Positions 27,466 to 36,564 of a DNA stretch of 64,000 bases are shown here, in pieces (the stretch's first letter is position 1; each line of letters starts with the position of its first letter). The notes under the pieces are model-generated. The model saw only the letters and a program-made list of their open reading frames with translations. It was not told the origin of the DNA and did no database searches. The stretch comes from Gemmatimonadaceae bacterium. Its GTDB lineage: Bacteria; Gemmatimonadota; Gemmatimonadetes; Gemmatimonadales; Gemmatimonadaceae. The translations under genes were made by a program, and so were the position numbers. The DNA lies in the NCBI GenBank assembly GCA_025934775.1, contig JAICWO010000012.1, positions 1 through 64,000 of the forward strand. Direction: 5' to 3'.

Positions 27466-27703
27466 CGTGTCATTCCGAGCGGAGCGAGCGTAGCGCCGGC
27501 AAGGCCGTGTCATTCCGAGCGGAGCGAGCGTAGCGCCGGAGACCGTGTCATTCCGAGCGGAGCGAGCGTAGCGAGCGAAGTCGAGGAATCCGGGCTCGTG
27601 GCGCGCGTGGCATCCATCGCGAACCGGACGCCAGATTCCTCGACTCCCTCGCTGCGCTCGGTCGCTCGGAATGACAATCACCGCCCTCGGCCGCTCGGAA
27701 TGA
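27466..27703. repeat. GGAATGACA-type interspersed repeats
   Basis: Three direct copies of CGTGTCATTCCGAGCGGAGC and downstream bases start at 27466, 27506 and 27544. The third continues to GAGGAATC (27590). An inverted copy runs 27634-27675 and a partial one lies at 27684-27703. Copy three and the inverted copy can form a long stem around a 43-nt spacer. Such repeats recur in the intergenic DNA of many GC-rich bacteria. The remainder of the 27436-27846 gap shows no gene; the promoters of both divergent genes must lie here. Confidence 0.75.
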
Positions 27704-27846
27704 TCCGACACCTGCCGCTGGCAACTTACGTACGCCCCGACCGCGCCGGCTAGCGGCCCCACTGGCGCCGCATCGTCCCGGTGCCGAATTTCGAACGATC
27801 GCCCGGTGTCTCCCGGGCGCCCATCTCCCGCACCCGACCACCTCCC

Positions 27847-29619
27847 ATGACATCGCGCGCCTTTCGCCGTCCCGTCGCCGCGACGCTCGGCATCGCCGCC
27901 ATCGCGCTCACCGCCGCCGGATTTGCAAGAACTCTCAATACGCCGCGGCTCGCCCCGGCCGATCTCGTCCTGAAGAACGGCACCATCGTCACGATGGATG
28001 CGAAGCATCCGCATGGCCAGGCGATCGCGATCACCGGCGACAAGGTCACGGCCGTGGGGTCCGACGCCGAGATCCAGCGCTACGTCGGTCCGAACACCAA
28101 GGTCATCGATCTGCACGGCCATCTCGCCATCCCCGGTTTCGACGAGTCGCACGGCCACTTCATGGGACTCGGCCAATCGCTCACCGAGCTCAGGCTGATG
28201 GGCGTTCCGACGTGGCAGGACATCGCGCAGATGGTCGCGAATGCGGCGAAGACGGCGAAGCCGGGCGCGTGGATCCAGGGCCGCGGCTGGCATCAAGAGA
28301 AGTGGTCGAAGTCGCCGGGGCGCGTCGTCGAGGGGTTTCAGACGAACGATCTGATCAACGAAGCGGCGCCGAACAATCCGGTGGTGCTCGAGCACGCGAG
28401 CGGACACGCGCTGATCGTGAACGCCAAGGCGCTCGAGCTCGCGGGCATCGGGCCGGACACGCCGAACCCGGCGGGCGGCCGAATCATCAAGGACGAACAC
28501 GGGAAGCCGACGGGCGTCCTCGTGGACGGCGCGCAGGGACTGATCCGCGGCGCATTGTCGAAGAGTCTCGCGCAGCGCTCGCGCGCCGAGCAGGACGCGG
28601 ACTTCCGGAACGAGGTGCACCTCGCCGTGCGGAACGCGCTCGAGAACGGCGTGACGACGTTCCAGGACATGGGCGAGTCGTTCGCGACGATCGACGGGAT
28701 CAAGAAGATGGTCGACGAGGGCGACATGCCGATGCGGCTGTACATCCTCGTGAGCCAGGGCGAGGTGCGGCCGGACAACGTGAACGCGCTCGTGTCGCAC
28801 CGGATGATCGACTACGGCAATGGCCACCTCACGGTGCGCGCGATCGGCGAGATCACCGCCGACGGCGCGCTCGGCTCGCGCAGCGCGTGGATGCTCAAGC
28901 CGTACGACGACGATCCGACGAACACGGGTCTCAACGTGACGAAGATGCCGCGCATCCACGAGATCGCCGAGATCGGGCTGGCGCACGGCTACCAGATCTC
29001 GGTGCACGCGATCGGCGACCGCGCGAACCGCGAGACGCTCGATACGTATGAACAGATCTTTAATGAGCATCATGTAAATAGCGACACCCTGCGCTGGCGG
29101 ATCGAACATGCGCAGCACCTCAGCCCGGCGGACATCCCGCGCTTCGGCAAGATGGGGGTGGTGGCGAGCATGCAGGGGATCCATGAATGTTCGGACGCGC
29201 CCTACGTGCTGCCGCGGCTCGGCTGGCAGCGCGCCGAGGAAGGCGCGTATGTCTGGAAGAAGCTCTGGAACACGGGAGCGGTCGTGACGAACGGGACGGA
29301 TGTCCCGGTCGAGGACATCAGCCCGATCGCGAGCTATCACTGCAGCGTGACGCGCGACATGGTCGGCACGGACTCGGCGTTCTTCGGGAGCCAGAAGCTT
29401 TCGCGCCAGCAGGCGCTCCAGACGTACACGACCAACGGCGCCTTCGTCGCCTTCCAGGAGCACGAGAACGGCTCTCTCGCGCCCGGCAAGTGGGCGGACA
29501 TCGCGGTGCTTTCGCGCGACATCATGACCGTGCAGCCCGATTCGATTCTCGGGACCAAGGTGCTGTACACGATCGTTGGCGGCAAAGTCGCGTACACGGG
29601 TCCGGGCGCCCAGCAGTAG
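27847..29619 (+). CDS. Exported amidohydrolase (YtcJ/Amidohydro_3 type)
   Basis: A 590-residue metal-dependent hydrolase. It begins with a basic, hydrophobic signal-like segment (about residues 5-30). The TIM-barrel pattern is clear: L-K-N-G-T-I-V-T-M-D start of the beta-sandwich, metal motif G-F-D-E-S-H-G-H-F near residue 98, H-A-S-G-H-A near 183, V-H-A-I-G-D-R-A-N-R near 388, R-I-E-H-A-Q-H near 420 and N-G-T-D-V-P-V-E near 484. The true substrate in this family is usually unknown (amides, formamides or ureides). An AT-rich codon island lies at 29041-29085. Confidence 0.92.
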   Translation: MTSRAFRRPVAATLGIAAIALTAAGFARTLNTPRLAPADLVLKNGTIVTMDAKHPHGQAIAITGDKVTAVGSDAEIQRYVGPNTKVIDLHGHLAIPGFDESHGHFMGLGQSLTELRLMGVPTWQDIAQMVANAAKTAKPGAWIQGRGWHQEKWSKSPGRVVEGFQTNDLINEAAPNNPVVLEHASGHALIVNAKALELAGIGPDTPNPAGGRIIKDEHGKPTGVLVDGAQGLIRGALSKSLAQRSRAEQDADFRNEVHLAVRNALENGVTTFQDMGESFATIDGIKKMVDEGDMPMRLYILVSQGEVRPDNVNALVSHRMIDYGNGHLTVRAIGEITADGALGSRSAWMLKPYDDDPTNTGLNVTKMPRIHEIAEIGLAHGYQISVHAIGDRANRETLDTYEQIFNEHHVNSDTLRWRIEHAQHLSPADIPRFGKMGVVASMQGIHECSDAPYVLPRLGWQRAEEGAYVWKKLWNTGAVVTNGTDVPVEDISPIASYHCSVTRDMVGTDSAFFGSQKLSRQQALQTYTTNGAFVAFQEHENGSLAPGKWADIAVLSRDIMTVQPDSILGTKVLYTIVGGKVAYTGPGAQQ

Positions 29620-29693
29620 CCGCGGTGCTCGGAACCGCGGTGCCGGCGGCGCGGTGCTCGGAGCCGCGGTGCTCGAAGCCGCGGTGCTCGGAG
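29620..29693. repeat. 15-bp tandem repeat, about five units
   Basis: Immediately after the amidohydrolase stop, about five imperfect copies of CCGCGGTGCTCGGAG run head to tail, running into palindrome copy 2. GTGCTCGG-type repeats also precede palindrome copy 1 (about 1974-2006), which suggests the two sequence types travel together. Confidence 0.75.
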
Positions 29694-29777
29694 TCGGCAT
29701 CTCCTCCGGCGACGAGGCAGAACTGACACTGCTCGTGTCAGTTCTGCCATCCGCTCGCCTCCGGAGACACCGGCTCC
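29690..29777. repeat. Palindromic repeat element, copy 2
   Basis: The core stem GGCAGAACTGACAC (29716-29729) pairs perfectly with 29735-29748 across loop TGCTC. Outer arms 29690-29704 and 29763-29777 also pair, with mismatches or wobbles at three positions. The arms differ in sequence from those of copy 1. It is downstream of the amidohydrolase gene. Confidence 0.8.
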
Positions 29778-29911
29778 TGCGCTCCGCCACGGCGGTGTGC
29801 GCGGGCAGCGGTGTCCGCCGCGGCGCTGCCCACGGTCATGCGGTCGCCCGCGATCATGCGCGTGTCCCGCGCGCACGTTTTCACGCGCAACGGCACGGAG
29901 GCGAGCGCGAG

Positions 29912-29997
29912 CGGGCCTGGTGCCCGCAGGCGAGCGGATGGCGATACTGACACGAGCAGTGTCAGTATCGCCTCGTCGCCGGAGGGCACCAGACCCC
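29912..29997. repeat. Palindromic repeat element, copy 3 (inverted)
   Basis: In inverted orientation, the core GGCGATACTGACAC (29940-29953) pairs perfectly with 29959-29972. Relative to copies 1 and 2, three consecutive base pairs of the stem differ on both arms, so pairing is preserved. Outer arms 29913-29925 and 29984-29997 pair as well. Together with copy 2 it occupies most of the 437-bp gap 29620-30056, which I judge to hold no gene. Confidence 0.8.
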
Positions 29998-30056
29998 GAG
30001 TCGCGATTCGTGCGCGCTTCGAGCTGCGCCCGGGAATTGCACCGAACTGACCAACC

Positions 30057-30839
30057 ATGAGCCAACCGCATCCGACTCGAATCCGCCTCGACGACGCGTA
30101 CATCGCGCGCATCGGGCTCGGCACCAACCGTCTCCGCGATACGCGCGAGAACGTCGAGTTCATCCGCGCCGCGGTCGATGCCGGGGTACAGATGATCGAC
30201 ACCGCGCATCTGTATACCAGCGGCGACAGCGAGCGCACGATCGGCCATGCGCTGGCGCCCGCACCGGACGGTGTCGTGATCGCCACCAAGGGCGGCTACG
30301 GCGGCGCGGGGCAGGGCAAGCCCGACGTGCTGCGGAGCCAGATTGAGCAAAGCCTAACGAGCTTGGGCGTCGATCGGATCCCGCTGTACTACCTCCACCG
30401 CGTCGATCCGGAAACGCCGATCGAAGAGAGCCTCGGCGCGATCAAGGAATTCGTCGACGACGGCCGGATTCAACGCGTCGGCATCTCCGAGGTCGACGTC
30501 GCGCAGATCCAACGCGCGCGCAAGGTCGTTCCGATCGCCGCGGTCCAGAACGAGTACAATCTCTCCGAGCGCAAGTACGACGAGGTCGTCGACTACTGCG
30601 CGCGCGAAGAGATCGTCTTCGTCCCGTTCTTTCCGTTGCACGGCGAGCCCTCCAGCGCCACGCAAGAGATCGCGAGGCGGCACGACGCGACGCCGACGCA
30701 GGTCGTGCTCGCGTGGCTGCTCGCCCGCTCGCCGATGATGCTGCCGATTCCAGGCACGCTCTCGATCGAGCATCTCCGCGAGAATCTCGGCGCCCTCTCG
30801 CTCGAGCTCTCGAGCGCGGAGCTGAAGTCGCTCGCCTGA
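30057..30839 (+). CDS. Aldo/keto reductase
   Basis: A 260-residue soluble oxidoreductase. It shows the AKR pattern: G-L-G-T-N-R-L near the N-terminus, catalytic aspartate and tyrosine in D-A-G-V-Q-M-I-D-T-A-H-L-Y (residues about 40-52), the lysine in A-T-K-G-G-Y-G, and the Y-Y-L-H-R-V-D motif near 110. The C-terminus has V-L-A-W-L-L-A-R-S-P and a P-I-P-G-T NADPH-binding strand. No ribosome binding site is obvious. Substrate is unknown. It converges on the membrane hydrolase gene (25 bp between stops). Confidence 0.92.
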   Translation: MSQPHPTRIRLDDAYIARIGLGTNRLRDTRENVEFIRAAVDAGVQMIDTAHLYTSGDSERTIGHALAPAPDGVVIATKGGYGGAGQGKPDVLRSQIEQSLTSLGVDRIPLYYLHRVDPETPIEESLGAIKEFVDDGRIQRVGISEVDVAQIQRARKVVPIAAVQNEYNLSERKYDEVVDYCAREEIVFVPFFPLHGEPSSATQEIARRHDATPTQVVLAWLLARSPMMLPIPGTLSIEHLRENLGALSLELSSAELKSLA

Positions 30840-30864
30840 GCGAAGCCCCCCCTCCCCGCGCCGG

Positions 30865-33591
30865 CTACGCGATCGCGCCCGCCTGCTCCGCGGCGGACGT
30901 GGGCACCGGTGTGCGTAGCGCGGGCGGCACGCGCCGGCGCAGCTGCTCGTCGAGCTCGGCGGCCACATCGGCGCTCGTCCAGTAGCGCGTGTGCGTACCG
31001 TCGCCCAGGCACCGCTCGCGGCGCCCCGGGCCGAGCATCGCATGTTGAAAACTCTGATAGCGCCAGATGCCGCCCGTATCCTGCGTCTGCCAGAGCGGGC
31101 GGCCGACGTAGTCGCCTGAGGTGAACAGATTCACCCAGATCGCGGCGCGCAGCCAGCTCGGCGACGGGCTGCGTTCGGCGAGCGATTGCGGTGCGCCGGC
31201 GGCCTGCATGCGCGCCGGCGCGACGATGCCGCGCGCGTCGAACGCGGCGTCATCGTCCGGACGCGTGCCGGGGGCGAGCGAGTCCGTGCGATCGACCCAG
31301 TCGTACAGGTGCGGGAAATTGGCCGCGTACAACTGCCGGAGCGGCGACCCCATCGTGAGCACGCGAAGATCGACCGTCGTCACATTGGGCTCGGCGACGC
31401 CGGCGACGGTGAGGAAGCGAAGGAAGTCCGCGGAGATCACCGTCCCCTGGCTGTGCGATACGATCACGACGCGGTCGAAGAACGGCGTGCCGTCCGCATC
31501 GCGCCGATTCAGCACGTGGCGCAGCAACGACGCGTAGCGCTCGGCGATGCGCGCGCGCGGCGTGGCGTCCGCCGGCGATTGCCGGAGATAGTTGTCGACG
31601 TCGAGCACGATGCCGATCGCGGGCCGAGCCTTGAGCACGGCCGTCTGCACGCGATGAAACACGCCGCCGATCGCGCCGGCGCCGACGACGATCACCGCCA
31701 TCGCCTTCAGGACGCGGCTCGTCCACTCGAGGCGGAATAAGGGAATGCTGATCGAGTCGAACGGCAGGTCCACCATGCCGCGGAAGATCTCGAGCGACGT
31801 CGCGAGCAGACCGATCGAGAGCGCGATCACCAGCAGCAGGACGAGGATCGACCCGGAGCGCCGGATCCACGCGAGTCCGCCCGTGAGCCAGTTGCCGAGG
31901 TTCTCCGCGTAGGTCACCTGCGATTGCGGGCGGCGAAGCGCGGTCACGGCGATCAGTGCGACGAACGGCGAGACGAGGAGAAACGTCAGGACGGCGGCGC
32001 CGAGACCAATCGGCAGGCCGACGGTGCCGCTCTGAGCGATGATCGCGCTGAACATGTCCTGCGCGCAGCCGAGCATGCTGGCATGCGCGGCGGGCGGACA
32101 CGACGCGATCGGCGGGACCAGCCGTTGCCAGAGCAACGGCGGCAGGTGGCCCGCCGCGATCGACGGGAACAGGTCGACGCGCGACTCGAGCCTCGCGGCG
32201 AGATACGCGAGCGTCTCGTACGCGACGAGCGTCGTCAGCACGAAGCCGAACAGTGGCGCGCCGAGCGTCACCTTCGCGGTCCACATCGCGCGCTCCGCGC
32301 GCTGCCGCGCGTCCTCGGATGAGGCGCCCGGCTTTCGGAGCGCATGCGTCATGCGCCACGAGTGCGCGTACGCCATCAGCGCGGCGGCCCAGATGAGCAG
32401 CCACGCAACCATGAGCACGACGTAGCTCACTTGAAAGGCGCCGAACGCCGCGAACCGCAGCTCTTCGCCCGTGCCGGCGGCCATCGCGCCGACGAATCGC
32501 GGCGCGAAGATCAGCGCGCCGACGAACGTGGCCACGAAGCCCGCGCCTCCCCACGAGAGCGCGCCGGCGGCGTATTGGTCGTACATGTTGAGAGAATACC
32601 AATACGCGGCGATGACGAGCAGTGTGCTCGTCGAGCGGAGTACGATCGTGCCGAGGAGATACGGGCCGCCGAGCCACGCCGGATGCCAGGCGACGAGCGC
32701 ACCGCCGGCGGCGACGAGTGCGATGAGCGCGTACACGAACCGCGTCGCCCCGCTCTCGGCGCCATCACGAAAGTAGAAACGGAGTCCGAGGAGCGTGATC
32801 AGCGCGACATCGAGGATCACGGTGCCGGTCACGAGACGCGGCATGCCGGGCCGCACCGCATCCGGGACGAAGAGCGCGAGACAGGCGAGCATCAGCAGCA
32901 TGGCCGACGGCACCGCGACGGTGAAGAGCCGAACGGCGCGATCGTGGGCGTCGGCGAGCCGCTGCCACGCTCGGGCGCGGTCGGCGTCCATCGGCCCGAG
33001 CGCCGCGGCCTGCGCCGCGAGATCGAGCGTCTTGCGGCCGAGGTGCGCGATGTGGAGGACGAGCTGGTAGAGCGCACCCAGCACCGCGGCGATGCCGGTC
33101 CCGAGCCGCGAGAGATCCGCCCAATACATCTCGAAGACGTGCAGCTCCTCACGTGACTCGCGATCGACGCGTTCGCCAACGAGCTCGATCGTCGAGTACG
33201 GTTCGCGCGGGCTCGCCTGCTCGTACGGCACGAGCTGGTCGCGCATGAACGCGACGTCGACATCCATTTGCGCGACGACGTCGTTCGGCGCGAACGTGGT
33301 GCGATCGCGATCGCCGGGGCTGAAGTCGAGCAGGCGCTGCGTCGAGCTGCGTGGCGCGTTTGCACCGCCGGCAGTCCGGCCGGGTGCCGCGCTCGCCCGT
33401 GGCACCACGACCGGCGCGGTCGGAATCGTGACGTGCTGTTCGGTGAATCCGGTGTAGGCTACGGCACCGTCGTCGGCATCGCCGCGCGCGGCGGCCCCGT
33501 ACTGCACGAGAAGATCGGCGACATTGCGGGCCGTCTCGAAGGCGGGCGGGCTGCCCACGCCATGGACGGCGATGATCGCGGTGCGGGGCAT
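30865..33591 (-). CDS. Polytopic membrane protein with alpha/beta-hydrolase (lipase-like) domain
   Basis: A 908-residue protein in which a hydrolase fold is split by a membrane region. The N-terminus has A-I-I-A-V-H-G-V-G (residues 5-13), an oxyanion-hole strand. From about 160 to 655 I count about eleven hydrophobic helices. Near residue 710 lies the lipase nucleophile elbow V-I-V-S-H-S-Q-G-T, followed by a strand-rich C-terminal part (V-L-T-M-G-S-P-L-R). The combination suggests a membrane-embedded esterase, lipase or acyltransferase acting on lipids. I do not know a named family. A divergent prolyl oligopeptidase lies 140 bp away. Confidence 0.8.
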   Translation of the reverse strand: MPRTAIIAVHGVGSPPAFETARNVADLLVQYGAAARGDADDGAVAYTGFTEQHVTIPTAPVVVPRASAAPGRTAGGANAPRSSTQRLLDFSPGDRDRTTFAPNDVVAQMDVDVAFMRDQLVPYEQASPREPYSTIELVGERVDRESREELHVFEMYWADLSRLGTGIAAVLGALYQLVLHIAHLGRKTLDLAAQAAALGPMDADRARAWQRLADAHDRAVRLFTVAVPSAMLLMLACLALFVPDAVRPGMPRLVTGTVILDVALITLLGLRFYFRDGAESGATRFVYALIALVAAGGALVAWHPAWLGGPYLLGTIVLRSTSTLLVIAAYWYSLNMYDQYAAGALSWGGAGFVATFVGALIFAPRFVGAMAAGTGEELRFAAFGAFQVSYVVLMVAWLLIWAAALMAYAHSWRMTHALRKPGASSEDARQRAERAMWTAKVTLGAPLFGFVLTTLVAYETLAYLAARLESRVDLFPSIAAGHLPPLLWQRLVPPIASCPPAAHASMLGCAQDMFSAIIAQSGTVGLPIGLGAAVLTFLLVSPFVALIAVTALRRPQSQVTYAENLGNWLTGGLAWIRRSGSILVLLLVIALSIGLLATSLEIFRGMVDLPFDSISIPLFRLEWTSRVLKAMAVIVVGAGAIGGVFHRVQTAVLKARPAIGIVLDVDNYLRQSPADATPRARIAERYASLLRHVLNRRDADGTPFFDRVVIVSHSQGTVISADFLRFLTVAGVAEPNVTTVDLRVLTMGSPLRQLYAANFPHLYDWVDRTDSLAPGTRPDDDAAFDARGIVAPARMQAAGAPQSLAERSPSPSWLRAAIWVNLFTSGDYVGRPLWQTQDTGGIWRYQSFQHAMLGPGRRERCLGDGTHTRYWTSADVAAELDEQLRRRVPPALRTPVPTSAAEQAGAIA

Positions 33592-33731
33592 CGGTCAATC
33601 TCCCGGTGGGGCGCTGCGCGCACAGAGTACATGCCGTGCAGCGGCGGAGCAAGGCGCTCCGCGGCCGCGGCGCTTGCGGGTCGGCGCGCACGATGGCCAG
33701 AATTGACTATCACCGCTCGTGGAGCTCCATG

Positions 33732-35849
33732 ATGCGCCGCCCGCACCTGCTCGCCCTCTTGTGTCTCGCCGTCGCGCCGGCGCTTGCCGCGCAGACGCAA
33801 TCCGGGACGACCAAAGCCGCCGATCCAAATCTCTGGCTGGAGGACCAGCACGGCGCGCGCGCCATGGCCTGGGTTCATGCCGAGAACGCGAAGACGGTCG
33901 CGGTTCTCGAGAAGGACTCGCATTTCGCGCAGCTCTACAAGGACGCACTCGCCGTCGCGCAGTCGAGCGACCGCATTCCATATGTGAGCTTCATCGGCGG
34001 CGAGCTGTATAACTTCTGGCAAGATTCGGTACACGTGCGCGGACTCTGGCGGCGCACCTCGCTCGCGAGCTATCGCACCGCCAAGCCGCAATGGACCACG
34101 GTGCTGGACCTCGACTCGCTCGCCACGGCCGAAAAGGCCAACTGGGTCTGGGAAGGCGCGGACTGCGCCGAACCGGCTGAACGCACGTGCATGGTGCGGC
34201 TCTCCGACGGCGGCGAGGACGCGATCACGGCGCGCGAGTTCGATCTCCGAGCGCGATCGTTCGTCGCGGGCGGCTTCGTGCTGCCGCACGGGAAGCAGCG
34301 CTTCACCTGGGTCGGCGAGGACACGCTCCTCGTCGCGCGCGAGTGGGCGAAGGGCGATCTGACGAAGTCGGAGTATCCCTTCATCGTCAAGCGCGTCGTG
34401 CGCGGGCAGCCGATCGCGCAAGCGACCGAGGTCTATCGCGGCTCGGCGCAGGACGGCGGCTACGGCGTCACGCCCTATACAATGGAAGACGGGGCGGGCC
34501 ACCGCGTCGTGCTGATCGACCGGCCAATTAGCACATTTGAATCAGAAAAATATATCGTGACGCCGAGCGGCGTCGAGAAGCTCGCGCTGCCGCTCGAGTC
34601 GTCGCCGTCGGCCATCGTCGACGGGCAAGTCGTGGTGCAGCTCTCGCAGGACTGGACGGCGGGAGCGACCCGCATTCGCGGCGGATCGCTCGCGTCGTTC
34701 GACGCCGCGAAGGCGATCGCCGATCCGGCGCATCTCTCGCCCGTGGCGATCTACCAGCCGGGCCCGAGAGAATCGGTCGGCGGCGCGTCGGCAGCGCGCG
34801 ACCGGCTCGTCGCCACGATCTATCAGAACGTTCGCGGCCGCGTGTTCCTGTTCACGCGCGCGGCGAACGGCACGTGGGTCAAGAAACAGCTCCCGTTCCC
34901 CGACAACCTCGCGATCGACGTCGCCGACGCCAACACGCACGGGAACGAGGCGTTCGTCAACGTGCAAGGATTTCTCACGCCGAGCAGCCTGTGGCTCGCG
35001 GATGCGCGCACCGGCAGCGCGGTGAGCGTCAAGTCGCTCGCGCCGACGTTCGACGCGTCGCGCGACACGGTCGAGCAGCTCGACGCGGCATCGACGGACG
35101 GGACCAGGATTCCGTACTTCATCGTGCACCCCAAGCAGATGAAGCTCGACGGCGCGAACCCGACGATCCTCACCGCGTACGGCGGCTTCGAGGTCTCGAT
35201 GACGCCGAGCTATCAGTCGATGGGCGGCAAGCTCTGGCTCGAGCACGGCGGCGTTTACGTGCTCGCGAACATTCGCGGCGGCGGCGAGTTCGGTCCGGCG
35301 TGGCACGAGGCCGGTCTCAAGACGCACCGTCAGATCATCTATGACGACTTCGCCGCGGTTGGGAAGGATCTGATCGCGCGCAAGATCACGAGCCCGCGGA
35401 AGCTCGGCATCGTCGGCGGCTCGAATGGCGGGCTGCTGATGGGCGTCGAGTTCACGCAGCATCCCGAGCTGTCGCACGCGGTCGACATTCAGGTGCCGCT
35501 GCTCGACATGCTGCGATACGAGCAGATCGACGCCGGCAGCTCGTGGGTCGGCGAGTACGGATCGATGTCCAATCCGGCCGAGCGCGCGTTCTGGGAGAAG
35601 ACGTCGCCATACCAGAACTTGAAAGCGGGCGTGGCGTATCCGGAGCCGTTCATCTGGACGACGACGAAGGACGATCGCGTCGGGCCGCAGCACGCGCGCA
35701 AGTTCGCGGCGAAGATGGCGGCGATGGGGCTGCCCTATCTGTTCTACGAGGTCACCGAGGGCGGGCACGGCTCCGGGGCGAACCTGAAGGAGCGCGCGCA
35801 CACGTCGGCGATGGAGTTCACGTACTTTACGCGACAGCTCATGCAATGA
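33732..35849 (+). CDS. Prolyl oligopeptidase (S9A), secreted
   Basis: A 705-residue serine peptidase. The second of two adjacent ATG codons (33729, 33732) is chosen because it has the better 7-nt spacing to GGAG. A signal peptide follows (LLALLCLAVAPALAAQ). The N-terminal beta-propeller spans roughly residues 75-430. The catalytic triad is visible: S564 in G-G-S-N-G-G, D647 in K-D-D-R-V and H679 in E-G-G-H-G. The family cleaves short proline-containing peptides. An AT-rich codon island at 34524-34556 lies in the propeller. Confidence 0.93.
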   Translation: MRRPHLLALLCLAVAPALAAQTQSGTTKAADPNLWLEDQHGARAMAWVHAENAKTVAVLEKDSHFAQLYKDALAVAQSSDRIPYVSFIGGELYNFWQDSVHVRGLWRRTSLASYRTAKPQWTTVLDLDSLATAEKANWVWEGADCAEPAERTCMVRLSDGGEDAITAREFDLRARSFVAGGFVLPHGKQRFTWVGEDTLLVAREWAKGDLTKSEYPFIVKRVVRGQPIAQATEVYRGSAQDGGYGVTPYTMEDGAGHRVVLIDRPISTFESEKYIVTPSGVEKLALPLESSPSAIVDGQVVVQLSQDWTAGATRIRGGSLASFDAAKAIADPAHLSPVAIYQPGPRESVGGASAARDRLVATIYQNVRGRVFLFTRAANGTWVKKQLPFPDNLAIDVADANTHGNEAFVNVQGFLTPSSLWLADARTGSAVSVKSLAPTFDASRDTVEQLDAASTDGTRIPYFIVHPKQMKLDGANPTILTAYGGFEVSMTPSYQSMGGKLWLEHGGVYVLANIRGGGEFGPAWHEAGLKTHRQIIYDDFAAVGKDLIARKITSPRKLGIVGGSNGGLLMGVEFTQHPELSHAVDIQVPLLDMLRYEQIDAGSSWVGEYGSMSNPAERAFWEKTSPYQNLKAGVAYPEPFIWTTTKDDRVGPQHARKFAAKMAAMGLPYLFYEVTEGGHGSGANLKERAHTSAMEFTYFTRQLMQ

Positions 35850-35920
35850 TCGCGGTGGTCGAATCGCGACGCGGGCCCCGCGCCGCACATCCTCAACACT
35901 CACTCCGAACGAGTCATCCT

Positions 35921-36454
35921 ATGCTCCGTCGCCTCTCCATTCTCCTCGCCGTTGCCGCCATGCCGGCGCTCGCCGCGGCACAAAATCCCGTCTCGGATGC
36001 TTTCCGCGCGATCGCGGCGAGCGACGCCAAGAACCTCGTCGCCGCCGCGGAAGACGTGCCGGCGGACAAGTACGGCTACAAGCCGACGCCCGCACAGATG
36101 ACGTTCGGCGCCATCATGGTGCACCTCGCGCAGGGCAATGATGCGTTGTGCGGAACGATCGGCGGCGTGAAGGCGCCCGAGCGCTCGAAGGTTGCGGCGA
36201 CGGACAAGAAGGAGGTGCTCGTCGCCCGCCTCAAGGAGACATTCGACTTCTGTAATAGCGCGCTCGCGAACATCAGCGACGCGAATCTCAACGAAGAGCT
36301 GCCCTTCTTCGAAGGGCCGAAGATGACGCGGGCGCGCATGGAGCTGCTCACGGTCGGCGACTGGGCGGACCATTACAGCCAGGTCGCGAACTACATGCGC
36401 CTCAACGGCCTGCTGCCGCCGACGGCGAAGAAGCCGATGAATATGAAGAAGTAG
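35921..36454 (+). CDS. Exported DinB-superfamily protein
   Basis: A 177-residue protein with a signal peptide ending A-L-A-A-A-Q. The mature part is a four-helix DinB/YfiT-like bundle: A-D-K-Y-G-Y-K-P-T-P-A-Q-M-T-F-G, the M-V-H-L histidine region, and a terminal W-A-D-H-Y-S-Q-V-A-N-Y segment supplying metal-ligand histidines. DinB-fold proteins act as metal-dependent thiol-related transferases or hydrolases; this one is exported. It follows the prolyl oligopeptidase by 71 bp. Confidence 0.88.
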   Translation: MLRRLSILLAVAAMPALAAAQNPVSDAFRAIAASDAKNLVAAAEDVPADKYGYKPTPAQMTFGAIMVHLAQGNDALCGTIGGVKAPERSKVAATDKKEVLVARLKETFDFCNSALANISDANLNEELPFFEGPKMTRARMELLTVGDWADHYSQVANYMRLNGLLPPTAKKPMNMKK

Positions 36455-36564
36455 CTCGAGCGGACGACGGATTTGTCATCCTGGCGTCAGGTGCGCCATG
36501 GTAGAATACCTGGCTCCAGCCGCCCCGCGATCGCCCAGCCCATGCTCAACCAACCGAGGTTCAC

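Noticed and set aside
27436-29790. Apparent fusion extending the M13 peptidase far upstream on the minus strand
   Set aside because: The extension is antisense to the amidohydrolase gene and has shadow-like composition. The peptidase has its own signal peptide and ribosome binding site at 27435.
29690-29997. Intrinsic terminators
   Set aside because: The hairpins lack T-runs, are far longer than usual, and include an inverted copy beside a forward one. A repeat-element explanation fits better.
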